Shown: positions 10,873-22,745, counted from the first letter of the stretch. The stretch: 64,000 bases of DNA from Petrosia ficiformis (GCA_947044365.1 OX345636.1:26649466-26713465), one strand, 5' to 3'. Numbers and translations: made by a program. Notes: generated from the sequence alone by a model not told the origin.

Positions 10873-12640
10873 TTGTCAAGCCACTCCCCCCCCCCCTTCT
10901 TGCATGTAACCCCAGACCTTAGTCTGATTATGGCACACCCATCCCCCCTATCCCTATCTCCTCACATAGGTCAATCCACTACCCCTTCAACCCAAGGAGC
11001 CCCCCATGTGTGGCAGAGATGTGGAATCCTCTGCGGCCGTTACCAATATATAGAAGATCTCATTGCTTTGGAGAGTAGGGGTATGACAAGCCCCAGCAAC
11101 ACCTTCTCATTCCCTGTGTCACACCCACTTAATAGTGGCTGCTGGGAGCCATTTTTAGCAATCCACCCGGACCAGCAATTTGCAGCATACCTGAGAAGGG
11201 GCTTGTCACACGGATTCCACATTGGATTTCAACCGGACACAAGACTGAATTCAACAAGTAGGAACCACAGGTCAGTGCTCCATAACCCAGTAGTGGTGCA
11301 TTCGCATGTTAGTGAGGAGGTGAAAGCAGGTAGACTCAAGGGTCCGTTTGCACTGACTGAGGCAACAGCAGTTCACATCAGCCCAATTGGTATTGTCCCG
11401 AAAACACAACCAGGGAAGTGGCGCTTAATTGTGGACTTGTCTCACCCTCAAGGGGGAAGCGTCAATGATGGTATTGACCCATCAGTATGCTCATTGAAGT
11501 ATGCCTCAGTAGATGAGGCTGTGGAGGTTATAAGAAGATGGGGACCAGGCACACTCTTAGCCAAGTTGGACCTGAAGGCTGCCTACCGTATGGTCCCAGT
11601 CCACCCCACAGATCATCACTTCTTAAGTATCATTTGGAATGAGGCAGTGTATGTTGACACAGCACTGCCTTTTGGTCTTCGCTCTGCACCGAACATTTTC
11701 ACAGCTGTAGCAGATGGTTTGGCATGGGCTATGGAGTGCAATGGTGTCAGGAGCTACTCCATTATTACTTGGATGATTTTTTAGTGTTTGGCACAGCGAG
11801 TGCATAAGAGGCCAACCTCGCCCTTACTTGTGCATCGGAAACCTGCCGTCGCCTGGGTTTCCAGGTGGCCCCTGAGAAGGTGGAGGGTCCATCCACCTGC
11901 CTTACATTTCTAGGCATCGAGACTGACACCGTTGCTTATGAAGTCTGACTGCCTAGTAGTAAGTTGTCCCTTCTACAGCAGCTGTTGAATGAGTGGTTGT
12001 CCCGTCGGTCAACCACAAAGCGCCAGCTACAGTCACTATTAGTTTACCTAAACCATGCAGCAACAGTTGTGAGGCCAGGTAGAATGTTTACACGCAATTT
12101 GATTGAGGCAATCAGGAGGACAGATCACCCCAATCATTTTGTCAGACTGAATACCCAGTGCCGGGGAGACTTACTTTGGTGGCGGCATGAATTTGCCAAC
12201 CAATGGAATGGGGTATTGTATATGCCGGCATTAGTGTCTTCAGTGTCTGTCACATCTGATGCTTCTGGCTCCTGGGGTTGTAGTGCCTACACAACCCCAG
12301 CCTGATGAGTGGCTTAATATCAACATTGCAGCCAAAGAGATGGTTCCTATCGCAGTAGCAGCAGCTCTCTGGAAGAGATCCTGGAGGGGCCAACACATCT
12401 TGTTTCGGTCAGATAATGAAGCCGTGGTGTGGTCAATCAATAAGAACACCACTAAAGACCCTTCATTGTTGCATGTCCTTCGATGCTTTTTCTTCCTGGC
12501 AGCTACATTTGCTTTTACATACATAGGGGTCCATATCCCTGGGAAATTAAATGATGCGGCGGATGCCCTATCCAGAAACAGGCCTCATCAATTTTTATCT
12601 TTCCTCCCACAGGCAGATCCCAAGGCAACACCTGTCCCAG
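10873..12640 (+). pseudogene. reverse transcriptase and RNase H of the Ngaro element, broken
   Basis: An open frame of about 300 codons (10873-11784) holds the reverse transcriptase fingers and palm: PIGIVPKTQPGKWRLIVDLS, KLDLKAAYRMVPV and LPFGLRSAPNIF. The catalytic box appears as LDDFLVFG only after a one-base shift at about 11765, then a TAA follows at 11801. The frame resumes with a TGA at 11946. RNase H follows with VTSDASGSWGC (12255), a further shift, then RSDNEAVVWSINK and DAADALSRNRP (12410-12580), which fit the DIRS/Ngaro type of RNase H. At least four lesions are visible. Confidence 0.85.
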
Positions 12641-12677
12641 AGGCCCTCCACTCCTTGCTTCTGGGTCAGGAGAGGAC

Positions 12678-13601
12678 GTGGACATCCCAAGCCTGGAGAC
12701 AGCACTTCAGGGATACCTTGTACGAGGTTTGTCAGGGTCAACCCGAAGGTCGTATGACTCAGCTAAACGCAAGTACCTCAAGTTTTGCAACATGTTTACC
12801 TTTGAACCCCTGCCCCTCAAGGAGGTAATAATACGTTTTTATGTTACCTGGCTTGCCAAACAGAGCCTAAAGTATTCCTCCATCCGAGGTTACTTGTCAG
12901 CACTTAGACACTTACAGATAATGGAGGGTCACCACGATCCCTGCATGGATTGTCGATTCCCACGGCAGCGGTATGTACTAAATGGAATAAGGCGTTCTAC
13001 TGGAAACCAACCAGTCCACATTTGTTTGCTGATCACACCAGAAATTCTGTTCAAATTGAAACAGGTTTGGTCTAATCGCTCTGCTGACCCAGACATTATA
13101 ATGATGTGGGCAGCATACTGCTTGGGTTTTTTTTGCATTACTTCGTTGTGGAGAATTCACTTCAACAAAGGAAGGCCATTCACCCCCACTTCAGGTAGAT
13201 GGTGTCTGTGTAGATGATCATCACAAACCCACATGCATCAGTTTGTTTTTGAGCAAGAGTATGGCAAAGGGATCACCTTGTTTGTGGGAGCGACAGGGTC
13301 ACTTTTATGCCCTGTAGCAGCGGTACTTGCTTATCTGGCATGCCGTCCTAATACTCCTGGCCCATTATTCCTACTCTCCAGTGGGGTACCCCTCACGAGA
13401 GAGGCCTTTGTCTCTAGGCTGAAGCAGGGGCTTTCATCTGCAGGAATTGATTCCAGTGGTTACAATGGTCACAGCTTCAGGATAGGTGCTGCAGCAAGGG
13501 TTGGTATACCAGAAAGATTCTTGGCAGGTGGGAATCATCTGCATACTGCCTATACATCCGAACTCCTAGACAACAGCTTACAGGCATATCATCGAACTTA
13601 G
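12678..13601 (+). pseudogene. tyrosine recombinase of the Ngaro element, broken
   Basis: The N-terminal SAM-like part reads SGSTRRSYDSAKRKYLKFC and SSIRGYLSALRHLQ. The catalytic first arginine box reads LRCGEFTS at about 13140 but only in a shifted frame, because a run of eight T bases at 13128-13135 has probably changed length. A second shift near 13235 restores the frame. The box GHSFRIGAA (13465) gives the HxxR pair. The terminal tyrosine would lie in TAYTSELL (13545). This enzyme recombines the circular DNA copy into the genome, replacing the DDE integrase. Confidence 0.85.
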
Positions 13602-13811
13602 TGTCTGTACTGCGACCAAAGGGATTAATTGTATAGTATATCTCTGCATTCGTTGTTTTCGGTCTTTTATAGCATCATACTAATGATGCCTCTTTACATA
13701 TGTATATGTTCATGGTTTGACAGTTATATCAATGTTTACCACCACCATTAGTCAATGTTTTCATATGCTATATATTGTCTTTGGGGGAGTATTTTAATAC
13801 TCCCTTGGGCA

Positions 13812-14072
13812 GCAAGGACTCCGCCCTTAGCTAAACTCTGCCCCCACAGTCTAATCCAACTAGCAAAGGGGTGGAGACAAGCAATGGGTGGGGCTTAGTT
13901 TTCACCCATGGGAGGAGTCCTGTGCCTCTATGAATCTCCCATAACTCCTCCTATACTATGCTGCTAGTGGGGTCAAGCATGGGAGGTAGCTACATGTGTA
14001 TATCCCTCAAACTGGATAGCCAGGGCAGCTAGTCTGGCCCTCCAGGTAAATAGGAACCTGTAGGCGTTAAAT
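13812..14072 (+). repeat. split direct repeat B1
   Basis: About 260 bp starting gcaaggactccgcccttagc and ending cctgtaggcgttaaat. It matches B2 (14313-14556) closely; B1 carries about 15 extra bases near 14000 (tacatgtgtatatccct). Confidence 0.85.
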
Positions 14073-14106
14073 GATGTTTAGAGCAGAGCTTTAAACAAGG
14101 TTAATG

Positions 14107-14186
14107 CTCAGGTGATGCGCATGCGCAGTATTAATTAATTATTGAGTTATCTCATGTTTGTGACTGGGTTTAGGGTAACTCTGCTT
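14107..14186 (+). repeat. split direct repeat A2
   Basis: Starts ctcaggtgatgcgcatgcg and matches A1. It lies between B1 and B2, as expected for the right end of a Ngaro-type element. Confidence 0.8.
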
Positions 14187-14312
14187 CCCACCATCCCACA
14201 CCTTACCTAAAATCAAGGTAGTTTGCATGTAGTTATTACCTTGCCTGTTGTTTTGCATTGCATGAAAGTTATCATGAATTTCCACCACTTGTGGTGTGAC
14301 ACATATGGGGCG

Positions 14313-14556
14313 GCAAGGACTCCGCCCTTAGCTAAACTCCGCCCCCACAGTCTAATCCAACTAGTAAAGGGGTGGGGACAAGCAATGGGTGGGGCTTAGT
14401 TTTCACACATGGGAGGAGTCCTGTGCCTCTATGAATCTCCCATAACTCCTCCTATACTATGCTGCTAGTAGGGTCAAGCATGGGAGGTAGCCAAACTGGA
14501 CAGCCAGGGCAGCTAGTCTGGCCCTCCAGCTAAATAGGAACCTGTAGGCGTTAAAT
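14313..14556 (+). repeat. split direct repeat B2, right end of the element
   Basis: Second copy of the B repeat. It ends in ggcgttaaat, the same point at which B1 gives way to A2, so the element's right border is well placed. Confidence 0.85.
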
Positions 14557-14559
14557 AGA

Positions 14560-15120
14560 ACTTCCGGACACGCGAGTCTGGTACAATACGGTAAAATACC
14601 ATTATTTTCAGCTCCCTTAAATTTAACGATTTCATGAACGTTGTAACCCAATGAGCGGGGGTTAGTCTCGATTTGTTTTTTTACTGCAGAATTCAATTGT
14701 ACATTTCAGAAAAAGCGTTTGTCTAAATACACTTTCTATCAAATTTAGTACTACTTAGTACTGTAATCATAGTAATGTGTGAATTGTATGTGGTGTAATT
14801 AATGCAAAGTACAGTGTAGTTCACTCACAAAGTACACTATAGTCAATGGAAGTACAGTGATAGTATGTAAATTAAATTTTATGTACTGTACATATAATCT
14901 TGTAGTACATTTTTGGGCTTGCAGAGAAATTCCAACAATTATTGTTTTCCATAGTGGTAATTTCATTATATATGTATAAGGAAACATGTACATGTGATAG
15001 CTTAGAGCTAGTGACAGACAGAAATGTAGAAAATGTAACTAGTAGTTTTTCTTTCTGAAAACAATTATAAAGGTACATGTACAGTACCTACCTACAGGAA
15101 GAGTTGAAAAAATAACTATA
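14560..15120. other. noncoding interval
   Basis: AT-rich. Several short near-repeats of agtac(t/a)gt(a/g)a occur from 14745 to 14900. No gene is supported; the minus-strand frames are short and lack splice support. Confidence 0.45.
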
Positions 15121-15121
15121 T

Positions 15122-15760
15122 TAATTAGGGCTGGGAAAAGGTTTGAACCTTCGTTCATTTACTTCTCCCTTTGAAGGTTCACTGCCACACCCACTGCAAT
15201 GTTTGTACATGCACACGAGTGCTTTCTAAACATGTGGTTAATAATAGTGGTGAGTGATACCAGTAATTTTCATTTCCATATGAGACCGAGTAGTTTGGAA
15301 ATCACTATCAATGGCATGAAGTACAAAACCAATACTTCATAATGTGTATAGTACACATGCTTACATAAATGTCAAATTTTATATAAATTCAGTTAAAAAT
15401 GTGGAAGCGCTATAATAGTATTTCTGTTAAATGGGTGTGTCAGATTAAAAATAGAGGCATGGTGACTGGTATTGATACTTGGACATTACTCAATACCAGA
15501 AATTTCAGACGTGGTTTCAAAGTATCTCAAGTACTTGATAGCGAATCGCGTTAATAATGTGGATGTGTTCCAGTAAAGTTGAGGCTATCTTGCTGGCTGC
15601 TTCTGGCTCAATTCTCAGTCTAGTGATGATTATTCAAACAGGAACAAGACTAGCATTTGTTATAAAGTAATAGTCCAGCTTTGGAGGCTTTCTATAGCCA
15701 ATCAAGGTAAGAGCAACATTGATAAAAACACGTTTCAACCTTCGAAGGTTTGAATTTAAT
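15122..15760. mobile_element. nonautonomous repeat, interrupted copy (sister at 38137-38545)
   Basis: The left part (15122-15245: gggctgggaaaaggtttgaa, aatgtttgtacatgcacac) and the right part (15565-15760: gttgaggct.tcttgctggctgctt, tagccaatcaag) match 38137-38545 in order. Between them about 320 bp are unique to this copy, suggesting an insertion. The ends carry aaggtttgaaccttcg and its complement. Confidence 0.65.
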
Positions 15761-16395
15761 ATTGAATATTCATCCAAGCATTTATAGATATCAAGTTGTT
15801 TAGTTTCGACATGAGAACCATCACAAAGCAATTGTACATAATTATATTTATCTTCATTTGTCCATTTCAAGTTGTTACATTTGGTTGACTTCTTGTGTAA
15901 GTCATCAAATAACAAAACATTTTAAATTCACATACAATACAATACAATACAAATCCTGTATTCTTATAATTTGATAATTAACTCGTGCTTTTAAAATCAC
16001 TATTTAATGTATTTATTATTAAATATTAATTAATTTTGTTTAGAGAGGTATTTGAAAGAGCTATTAGTCTCAAAGTATCAGTGAAAAAGATGAAATTTCT
16101 GATATCTCAAGTTTGAATAATTACAAGATACTGTAGATAGTTTGTTAATAAAATGTATAATGTAATGAATATCAACGAGAGCACAAATTTAGAACGTTTT
16201 TCTTAATTTTATTTTAACAAAATATTGATTACACATATATAATTGTATATATGAGTTTATGATGAGTTGAACATTGTTCCATTAACTACAAAAATGTGGT
16301 GAAGAAATTATCTTGTGTGATAGTCTGTAAATGTTTTAAAGTTAACTATAAGGAAGTGCACGTAACTTATACTATACACTATATAAATTATATTG

Positions 16396-19127
16396 TTAAT
16401 AGTAACGGTACACGTAATGTAGACTTTCCTCAGGATACTTGAAATGCGAAAAATTGAATTTGGATTTCAATATGATTTGTTTGTCCGAGTATTCATAATC
16501 ATTTAATAATGATTGATAGTGTTTATCAAGTATTAATTTCCTCTCTGGTTTTGACTTGATAGTTCGTACTAAACTATTTAAACCTTCTCTTGTTACCTCG
16601 AAATACATTGATAATGCACTGTATACTAATTCATTTATGTGAGTGTTGCATGATAGTAAATCACTAAGAGAGAAACATATGTCATCTGTGTAATCCACAT
16701 TGTTTGTAAATAGTTTGTAACACTGAATGATACATAACTTCTGAATGCTGTGATTTTGTTTCAATGACTCGATAAGCATCACCATTGATTCAAAGGTTAA
16801 ATAGCATTTAGTTATATTGAAGGATTTCAATTTACAAGAGGAAGATTGTAATGCTGAAGATAGTAAACTAATAGTATCATCAAGAGGCATACTGGAAAGT
16901 GTTAGGAAATTTAATTGTGTCAGTAGAGGTAGTGCAACTATTGGAAATAGTGGTGCCAGTATTGGAGGATCTGTGCGATTCAGTTTCAAAACTAACTGTA
17001 CTAAGGATCTGCAACTCTTCAGTGCATCACACAGGAAATAAATCTCATTAAATTTAATATCCTTATTATCATGAATAGACAGGCGTAAAAAGTTTAGATT
17101 TTGTATCTTTGAAAATGCTGATATCACTGGTATCCAAGTATTGAATTGTCTAATATCCAAAGATACTTCTGATAATTTAGAAAATGGTTGAGTTATCAAC
17201 ATGGCTATTTCAAAAGGTAGGAGATAATCAACATCATCTTCTGCATCAATTACAAAATGATTTAAAGATTTCGCTTGGCTAAAACAACTGGTCAGGTTTC
17301 GCATGAAGCTTTCTTTTTCATGAACATAAATTTCCTCTAGAAACCGAATTGGCAAACTTTGTACTTTACCTCCTCCAATGGAGACTTTTGAACCTTCATG
17401 AAGACCGAGTGTAAAAGTATTTATACATTTAGAATCTTCAAAACGCCTCATTCCCCAAGTACATTCTGAACCACTACATGCAATACAATAACCTATCTCA
17501 AAACACTCTAACATAGAATCAGTATATGTTCGTAAATGACATAATCCATTATGTAACACTTTTGCTATTAGCTGAGGTGACTGGGTTTCATAAAGCAGCT
17601 TACATATGTTTGGATAAATTATTAAGTATTGTGAATGCTTGATATATTCTGATATGCAGTCTACAATGATATTACTACATATACCACCAATTCCTGCTAA
17701 AAATATTAGTACAGGCCAGTGCTGTATGTGTTTACCTTCAGGTTGTCTTGAGGAAGTTTCGATGCTTTTCGTGTCAATGAAATCGTGAATAGGAAACAAG
17801 TACGTTTGTTTTAGTAGGTTTGTCAAGTCATCAGCTGAACATTGTGACCAATATATAGCAGCTAAAAATTCTTGCAAAGTTAAATGAAGAAAGCTATATG
17901 ATACACATGAACCAACATCAACATATATATCTTCTACCTGAATCATAAGCCCCACGTGTTCACTCAAAGGTAGTTCATTAAATACATATTGTTGTTTCTC
18001 AATTCCTTTGGCTGCTAGCTCAGCAAACATCATGAGGTTATCTTGAGGTAGTTGATCCAAGTTTCTAAAACTTAATCTCTTGCATTTGTGATCTGGATGA
18101 TCACCAAGGTAACACATAATAAGGCTACGAAGTAGTGACTTATATAGCTCTGTGAGTGTCTTAGGTGCAAACTCTTTGCTTCCTTCTTTGCAATACGTTT
18201 CGTATACTTCAGTTATTATACGACAGTGAAGAGGAATATACATTATAGAGTATGCAAAAGGATACGACTTGATATATGTTTGGAAGTTATCACGTAGTTG
18301 AGTGTTATGACTGAAGGCTGAATTAATGTATGCCTCAATATCATCTTCGGAAAATCCCACAACCTCAATATGTTGATCTGGTTCATGTGGGAGCAACTGA
18401 TTCAAGCTTACAGTAGCAAGTGGACGGCTTGTTATGAGAAGAGTAGCTTTGGGTAAAATATCACCACTTAAAAGCCTACTAATGAAAGACATACCTGTAC
18501 GTTGTTGATCTGACAATTCATCAAATCCATCTAGTACTAACATCACTCCTTCCCCTATCTTCTGCTGTAACCGTTTGCATACTTTGTTACATGTATCAGG
18601 ATCAGGATGATGAAGAAACTACTCAAGAGATTCAGCACATCTAATGCGCTGGTTACGAAGATGAATAAAAACTACAAGCTCCCATTTTTGAAGAAGATTG
18701 CTTTCACTCCACTGGCGACACAATTCCCAAGCTAGTGTTGTTTTCCGAACACCTGGCGCCCCTTCAATTAAAATATAACGTGGGATAGTATTGTCAGGAA
18801 GTACCGCTACCTCGTGAATAGCAATGGGAGTTTTGACTTTTTTAATTTCATCAATATTGCCATGAAGTTGTAGAATAAGGGACTGTCTCGTTACTTTATG
18901 ATCACAATATGTTTTGTGAACTAATGCAAGATTGATGAACTGTTTAGCCCCCTTACTATTGCGTATAGTAGGAAATTTTTGATATGAAGGAAGTACTTTA
19001 TCGTAGCAGGTCTTCAGAAAGCACTTGTATCGCTGTATAGGTGATGAACTAACCATCTCATATATTGATACTATTGTCTGTAGTAACTGTTGTTCAACAT
19101 CTTCCGACCACAGACATTGTGTTTCTA
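16396..19127 (-). pseudogene. NLR-type immune receptor: NACHT-LRR exon with one premature TAG
   Basis: A single large exon on the minus strand starts after an acceptor (ttttatttttag) at 19127 and runs about 910 codons to 16396. In order it shows a P-loop ILIEGAPGVRKTTLAWELCR (about residue 130), Walker B LVLDGFDEL, the NACHT-associated motif FSEDDIEAYI, a winged-helix motif FLHLTLQEFLAA, and leucine-rich repeats in the last 250 residues (for example LSSMPLDDTISLLSSAL). Two things are wrong. A TAG at 18619-18621 falls between P-loop and Walker B while the frame on both sides is the same and stays open. The P-loop has Arg where the family has Gly (GAPGVRKTT). NLRs sense intracellular danger and oligomerise through NACHT. 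This copy is a recent pseudogene, a null allele, or needs readthrough. Confidence 0.85.
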
Positions 19128-19164
19128 AAAATAAAAGAGAATATGTTTGTTTAAACCTCACAAT

Positions 19165-20515
19165 ACATACATTAATTGTATATGAAGTTATTATACATAC
19201 ATAATTATATAAAATTAATTAGTACAATGCTTTGATCTACTGTACATGAAGACAAAACTTTATAGACTTGTTAGAATTTTGTGATTTCACTGAGCATATT
19301 GTCATTTCACAGTAATGATAGTATGAAGTGATTTTTAATTCCTTTACTAGATAGATATTGGAAGTGGATAAATATTTGTGCTGGGAATCAATTGAAATTC
19401 TGAATTCAATTATCCCTAACTTCAATTCGATTGATAATCAATTAAAATCAGTAGAAGTAATTAGGCCAATTAAGTCAATTAATGCACGAAACGCCTCTCA
19501 TTAGATGATCAAAAAAGGCTTCCTGTCACTTACATTATTTTTTGTTGAATACTTGAAAAGTATGTTTTCTGGAATAATCGATATCAAACACTTATAATCG
19601 ATAATTAGAAGAATTTCCATATTTATCGATGGATCGATTAATCATCCCAGCCCTAAATACAGTGTATTTATCATGAAAATAATGTGTGTCCTGTTGCTAA
19701 TAAGAACAACACTGTAACCTAGCAACAGTGTAGAAATAGAATAACAATGAGCTTTAAAAGAAATGAAAATCTGGCTGGGTTGCTAAATTGGATTAGTATT
19801 AAAATTATCGATTTAAAAAAAAATTAACTTATTGTAGTCCCTCCTTCTTCTTGATAAGTTGACTGACTGGTGGAGGAAGGGTCTTGGAGCACTTTGCCAA
19901 TTAGAGTTATTCCAAGCAATCAGATTTGGAATACTAGGCCAGTTTTGATTAGTGATAGAACCACAGCGCATGAGTTCTGCCAAGTCACATGAAGTCAGTT
20001 TAAAGTTGCATAGCTCTTATATTATTCAGCTTCACGTGATTTAGTGAGGTTTCTATAACTAAATTAAACTGGTTTACCACTCCAATGGGACGGTATATAT
20101 GGTTGGTTGGAATGATTGTTATCATGAAGCACTTCTAAACTATTCCTCTGCTAGTCAACTTATCAAAATAAAAGGGGTTCAAACACTAGACTATATTTAA
20201 ACCTACTACCATCTTTACACTAGGATAGATGACCAAACAAATATCATATATAGACAATTATCCACTACCTTAGATATTGCAGTAGTCACTTAAAATTATA
20301 TTTTATAAGCTACATGTACAATTTTTAGCAAATAAAGAGGTGTTTTCTCGTGTAACCTCAACAGGATTACATCATCGATATAATTATCGTAATATTATTC
20401 TAGACAGTATCAGTTATAGGTAGGTTTGGATGTGGTATATTTATAGAAGTGAGCGTTTCTATTTAAAGTAGCAAATGGTTACATCAAGAAATTACCAATA
20501 ATGAATCATTCTCTT
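19165..20515. other. intron of the NLR gene
   Basis: No exon is seen between the candidate N-terminal exon (20518-20796) and the NACHT exon. The stretch holds AT-rich DNA, a small inverted pair (ttgataagttgact near 19850 and agtcaacttatcaa near 20155), and a possible repeat end at 19640-19660 (catcccagccctaa). Confidence 0.45.
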
Positions 20516-20517
20516 AC

Positions 20518-20796
20518 CTAGTTCTTCTTTAAGTGTATTTCCATAACTAGAGATGTTGTGTTGATCATAACGTATCATTAACAGAATGAATTTCAGGCAA
20601 ATTGTTGGATTAATACTCCTTTGTATTTCCCAAAGAATCTTGCTTGCTTTATCAAATGCAGACACACCAGTAGTTGTGTGTATATCATTCCTCAATGATG
20701 TAGATATCATTGCTTGTGAACACTGGTAGACAGCAAATCTGTTAGGATCACTTTCGATATGTGTAGTGATATTGTAAGAATGTGCTTCAAACATTC
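20518..20796 (-). CDS. NLR N-terminal exon C, death-fold-like domain
   Basis: On the minus strand a good acceptor (gctcttgttcttgtcttatag) starts the exon at 20796 and a donor (CTAG|gtaagag) ends it at 20518: 279 bases, a multiple of three, split in phase 1 at both ends. It encodes an all-helical segment with LRNDIHTTTGVSAFDKASK and KFILLMIRYDQHNISSYG. It lines up with the exons at 22458-22745 and 24883-25182. It ends with G and the NACHT exon starts AA, giving GAA at the junction, so direct splicing to the NACHT exon is open. Sponge NLRs carry Death or CARD domains at this place; which one this is cannot be decided by eye. Confidence 0.55.
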
Positions 20797-20879
20797 CTAT
20801 AAGACAAGAACAAGAGCAAATGAAAATATTATAGTGTTGAAAGTGAATATTGAAACTTGTTTGTTATTTAGGTATTTTA

Positions 20880-21450
20880 ATGGCTCGCAGGGCCATCTCT
20901 ATGATTGTTTTCCCACAGGTTTGATATATATTTATATATATATATATATATATATGTTTGTGGCCACTTATGTGAGTATGCATCGTATATGTAGTTAAGG
21001 AAGTACGTCATTCCGGGGGGCTCGGTCAATTAATGGGCGTGGCACGTTTAAGAACTCGCGTTCAAGCTCTACAGACTAGCAGAAAGAAATCTGTGTAGCT
21101 TACAGTATATGTCAATAAAATGTCATCATACAGTAACCTTAGGTTTACTGTCAGTATAGTAAAGTAATTACTGTCTCACTACTGTGGTGTGATAATGAGT
21201 AATTACTGTACTGTATGGTGACTTTTTATTGACATATACTGTACGTAGAAACTGGAACTAATAGCTAGCTATTCTACCTGAAATATAATCCTAAAGTTCT
21301 ACAAGATCCTTTAAAAGGTAGATAATCAAAATAATAACTATAATAGGCTGATGTGTTTCAGGCATGATAAAGTTAGCCATGATTACTGAATGATGGACAC
21401 CACAAAGCAGTCATAGGGATACTTTTTTGTCTACACATGTACATGTATAT
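20880..21450 (+). repeat. dispersed repeat R1, copy 1, with a nested MITE
   Basis: Contains cagggccatctctatgattg, cattccggggggctcggtca, aattaatgggcgtggc and ctgtgtagctta, all shared in order with 24350-24765 and (in part) 55070-55335. Copies 1 and 2 also share the following 200 bp (aactggaactaatagctagc to gtcatagggat). A (TA)n run of about 25 bases lies at 20928-20955. Copy 1 is split by the element at 21103-21241. Confidence 0.85.
21103..21241. mobile_element. 139-bp Tc1/mariner-type MITE with TA duplication
   Basis: The ends are inverted repeats of about 33 bp starting cagtatatgtcaataaaa, with two mismatches. TA stands on both sides (21101-21102 and 21242-21243). The two other R1 copies lack this stretch and read through the same point (gtagcttacgtggaaac at 24535, gtagcttacatagaaac at 55307). 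They are therefore preserved empty sites. Confidence 0.9.
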
Positions 21451-22139
21451 CTTGTTTGGTATTCGATTATTCGTTTAACGTTTGCGCATGCACCGAAACA
21501 AAACACGTGCAATTATTAAAGAAATTAAATGGCGGTGGAGAATTTTCTCACTTCGTGTTACTGGTTTTCTAGGCTTGTATATCAGAGAATGAACAATAAA
21601 AACACAGTATTTGTTTCAGCAATAAAATATTATAATTTAACATATTGAGGATGTCTATGATGAAACATAGCTTGGTTTGGTATCTACATACATGTATATA
21701 TTGTTTGAGGTTTCTATTATCCTCTTCACGAAGCAATAGTTGAGAACTTCAATATTTTTGTGATCGATTGTTAAAACCCTCCTCCTCCCCCTCTCCAGCC
21801 CATTCAGAGTAGGCTATAGTCTACTGTAGCCTATTCATAGCCCTTGCTTGCTGGTATTTGAAAAGTCCTCAAGCGCTTTGAAGGACTAATTCAAATGCAG
21901 TGTTCTCCCTTATTTGACAATAACCTGGGCAAACAAAACGACCCCACTGGATGTTGGCATAATACAACTACAATATCAGGATTTACAGCAAGAGGGACAT
22001 CTCAACTACTCAGCAGATTGTATGGGTGGGATCACTTGCACCCCCTTTGAACTCCCATTAATGAAGAAAAAATCCCTCCGTATGGACTTATCATTTAAAC
22101 TAATTATGAACAATATAAACATACTAATAATTGATCTAC

Positions 22140-22325
22140 AGGACTCTTCATCCATTGCGTATTGTACTCTAGAATCATCTGATTCAGTTGCTTGTTGGTT
22201 GTTTGTCAAATTAGTCTCTTCCTCTGGAATCTCATTATCCTCAACACTCATCTCATCTTCGTCATCAATATATATTCTATTATTCATATCCATCTCAACC
22301 TCTCTGGACCATAAGTAGTTCTTTA
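22140..22325 (-). CDS. acidic linker exon next to exon B
   Basis: On the minus strand an acceptor (ttttatctcattttag) at 22326 opens an exon of 186 bases (62 codons) ending at a weaker donor (TCCT|gtagat) at 22139. It encodes an acidic, disordered stretch (IYIDDEDEMSVEDNEIPEEE). Phase 1 at both ends fits exon B: T plus TA gives a leucine codon at the junction. No domain is recognised. Confidence 0.35.
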
Positions 22326-22457
22326 CTAAAATGAGATAAAAGATAAATATAAAATTAATAATTATTAATGATGAGATACTAGTAGAATTAGTACTGGTAG
22401 TACTATATACATTATATATTAAACCCATCTCCTTCCCTCTTACACAAAGTAACTTAC

Positions 22458-22745
22458 ATAGGTAGTCTTTCATGAAGTAAATTCCAATTTCGATATACAA
22501 GTATTTCTCTAGCAACATGACAACTCGTTTGACATTTTCTTTTTCATTGCTCGAAACAAAATTGTTTACTGCTTCAAGGACCTTGACCTTCAAGTGGTGT
22601 TCAGTTAATTTCCCTGTTTTATACAGTCGATGTACATCATCTCTAACTTCACTTGGTATTAGTCCATGTTCATACATAATATCAGCAAAATTAGTAGGAT
22701 CTTTAGTGAAACATAATGGTGTCAACAAGCTTAATAGTCCATCTT
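22458..22745 (-). CDS. death-fold-like exon B
   Basis: The exon starts after tatctcactatag at 22746 and ends at the donor CCTAT|gtaagt at 22457: 288 bases, phase 1 on both sides. It encodes KDPTNFADIMYEHGLIPSEV followed by RDDVHRLYKTGKLTEHHL and a helix RVVMLLEKYL. The same layout is found at 24883-25182 (KDPTLFADILSTYGLLPKEV), so the two are paralogous exons. It probably belongs to an NLR or to another death-domain gene in tandem with the NLR at 16.4-20.8 kb. Confidence 0.55.

Larger units (their letters stand above)
8350..14556 (+). mobile_element. Ngaro/DIRS-type tyrosine-recombinase retrotransposon, decayed
   Basis: The coding order is gag with a CCCH-type finger, reverse transcriptase, RNase H, tyrosine recombinase, all on the plus strand. 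Two repeat pairs frame it: A1 (8350-8409) matches A2 (14107-14186), and B1 (13812-14072) matches B2 (14313-14556). The order A1-coding-B1-A2-B2 is the split-direct-repeat layout known for Ngaro and Pat elements, which lack an integrase and use a tyrosine recombinase on a circular intermediate. The coding part has several frameshifts and stops and carries a nested element at 10167-10573, so this copy cannot move by itself. Confidence 0.85.

Noticed and set aside
15634..15915. 93-codon minus-strand frame and its relative at 38321-38569 as a conserved protein
   Set aside because: The shared part is the dispersed inverted-repeat element present at both places; similarity comes from the repeat.
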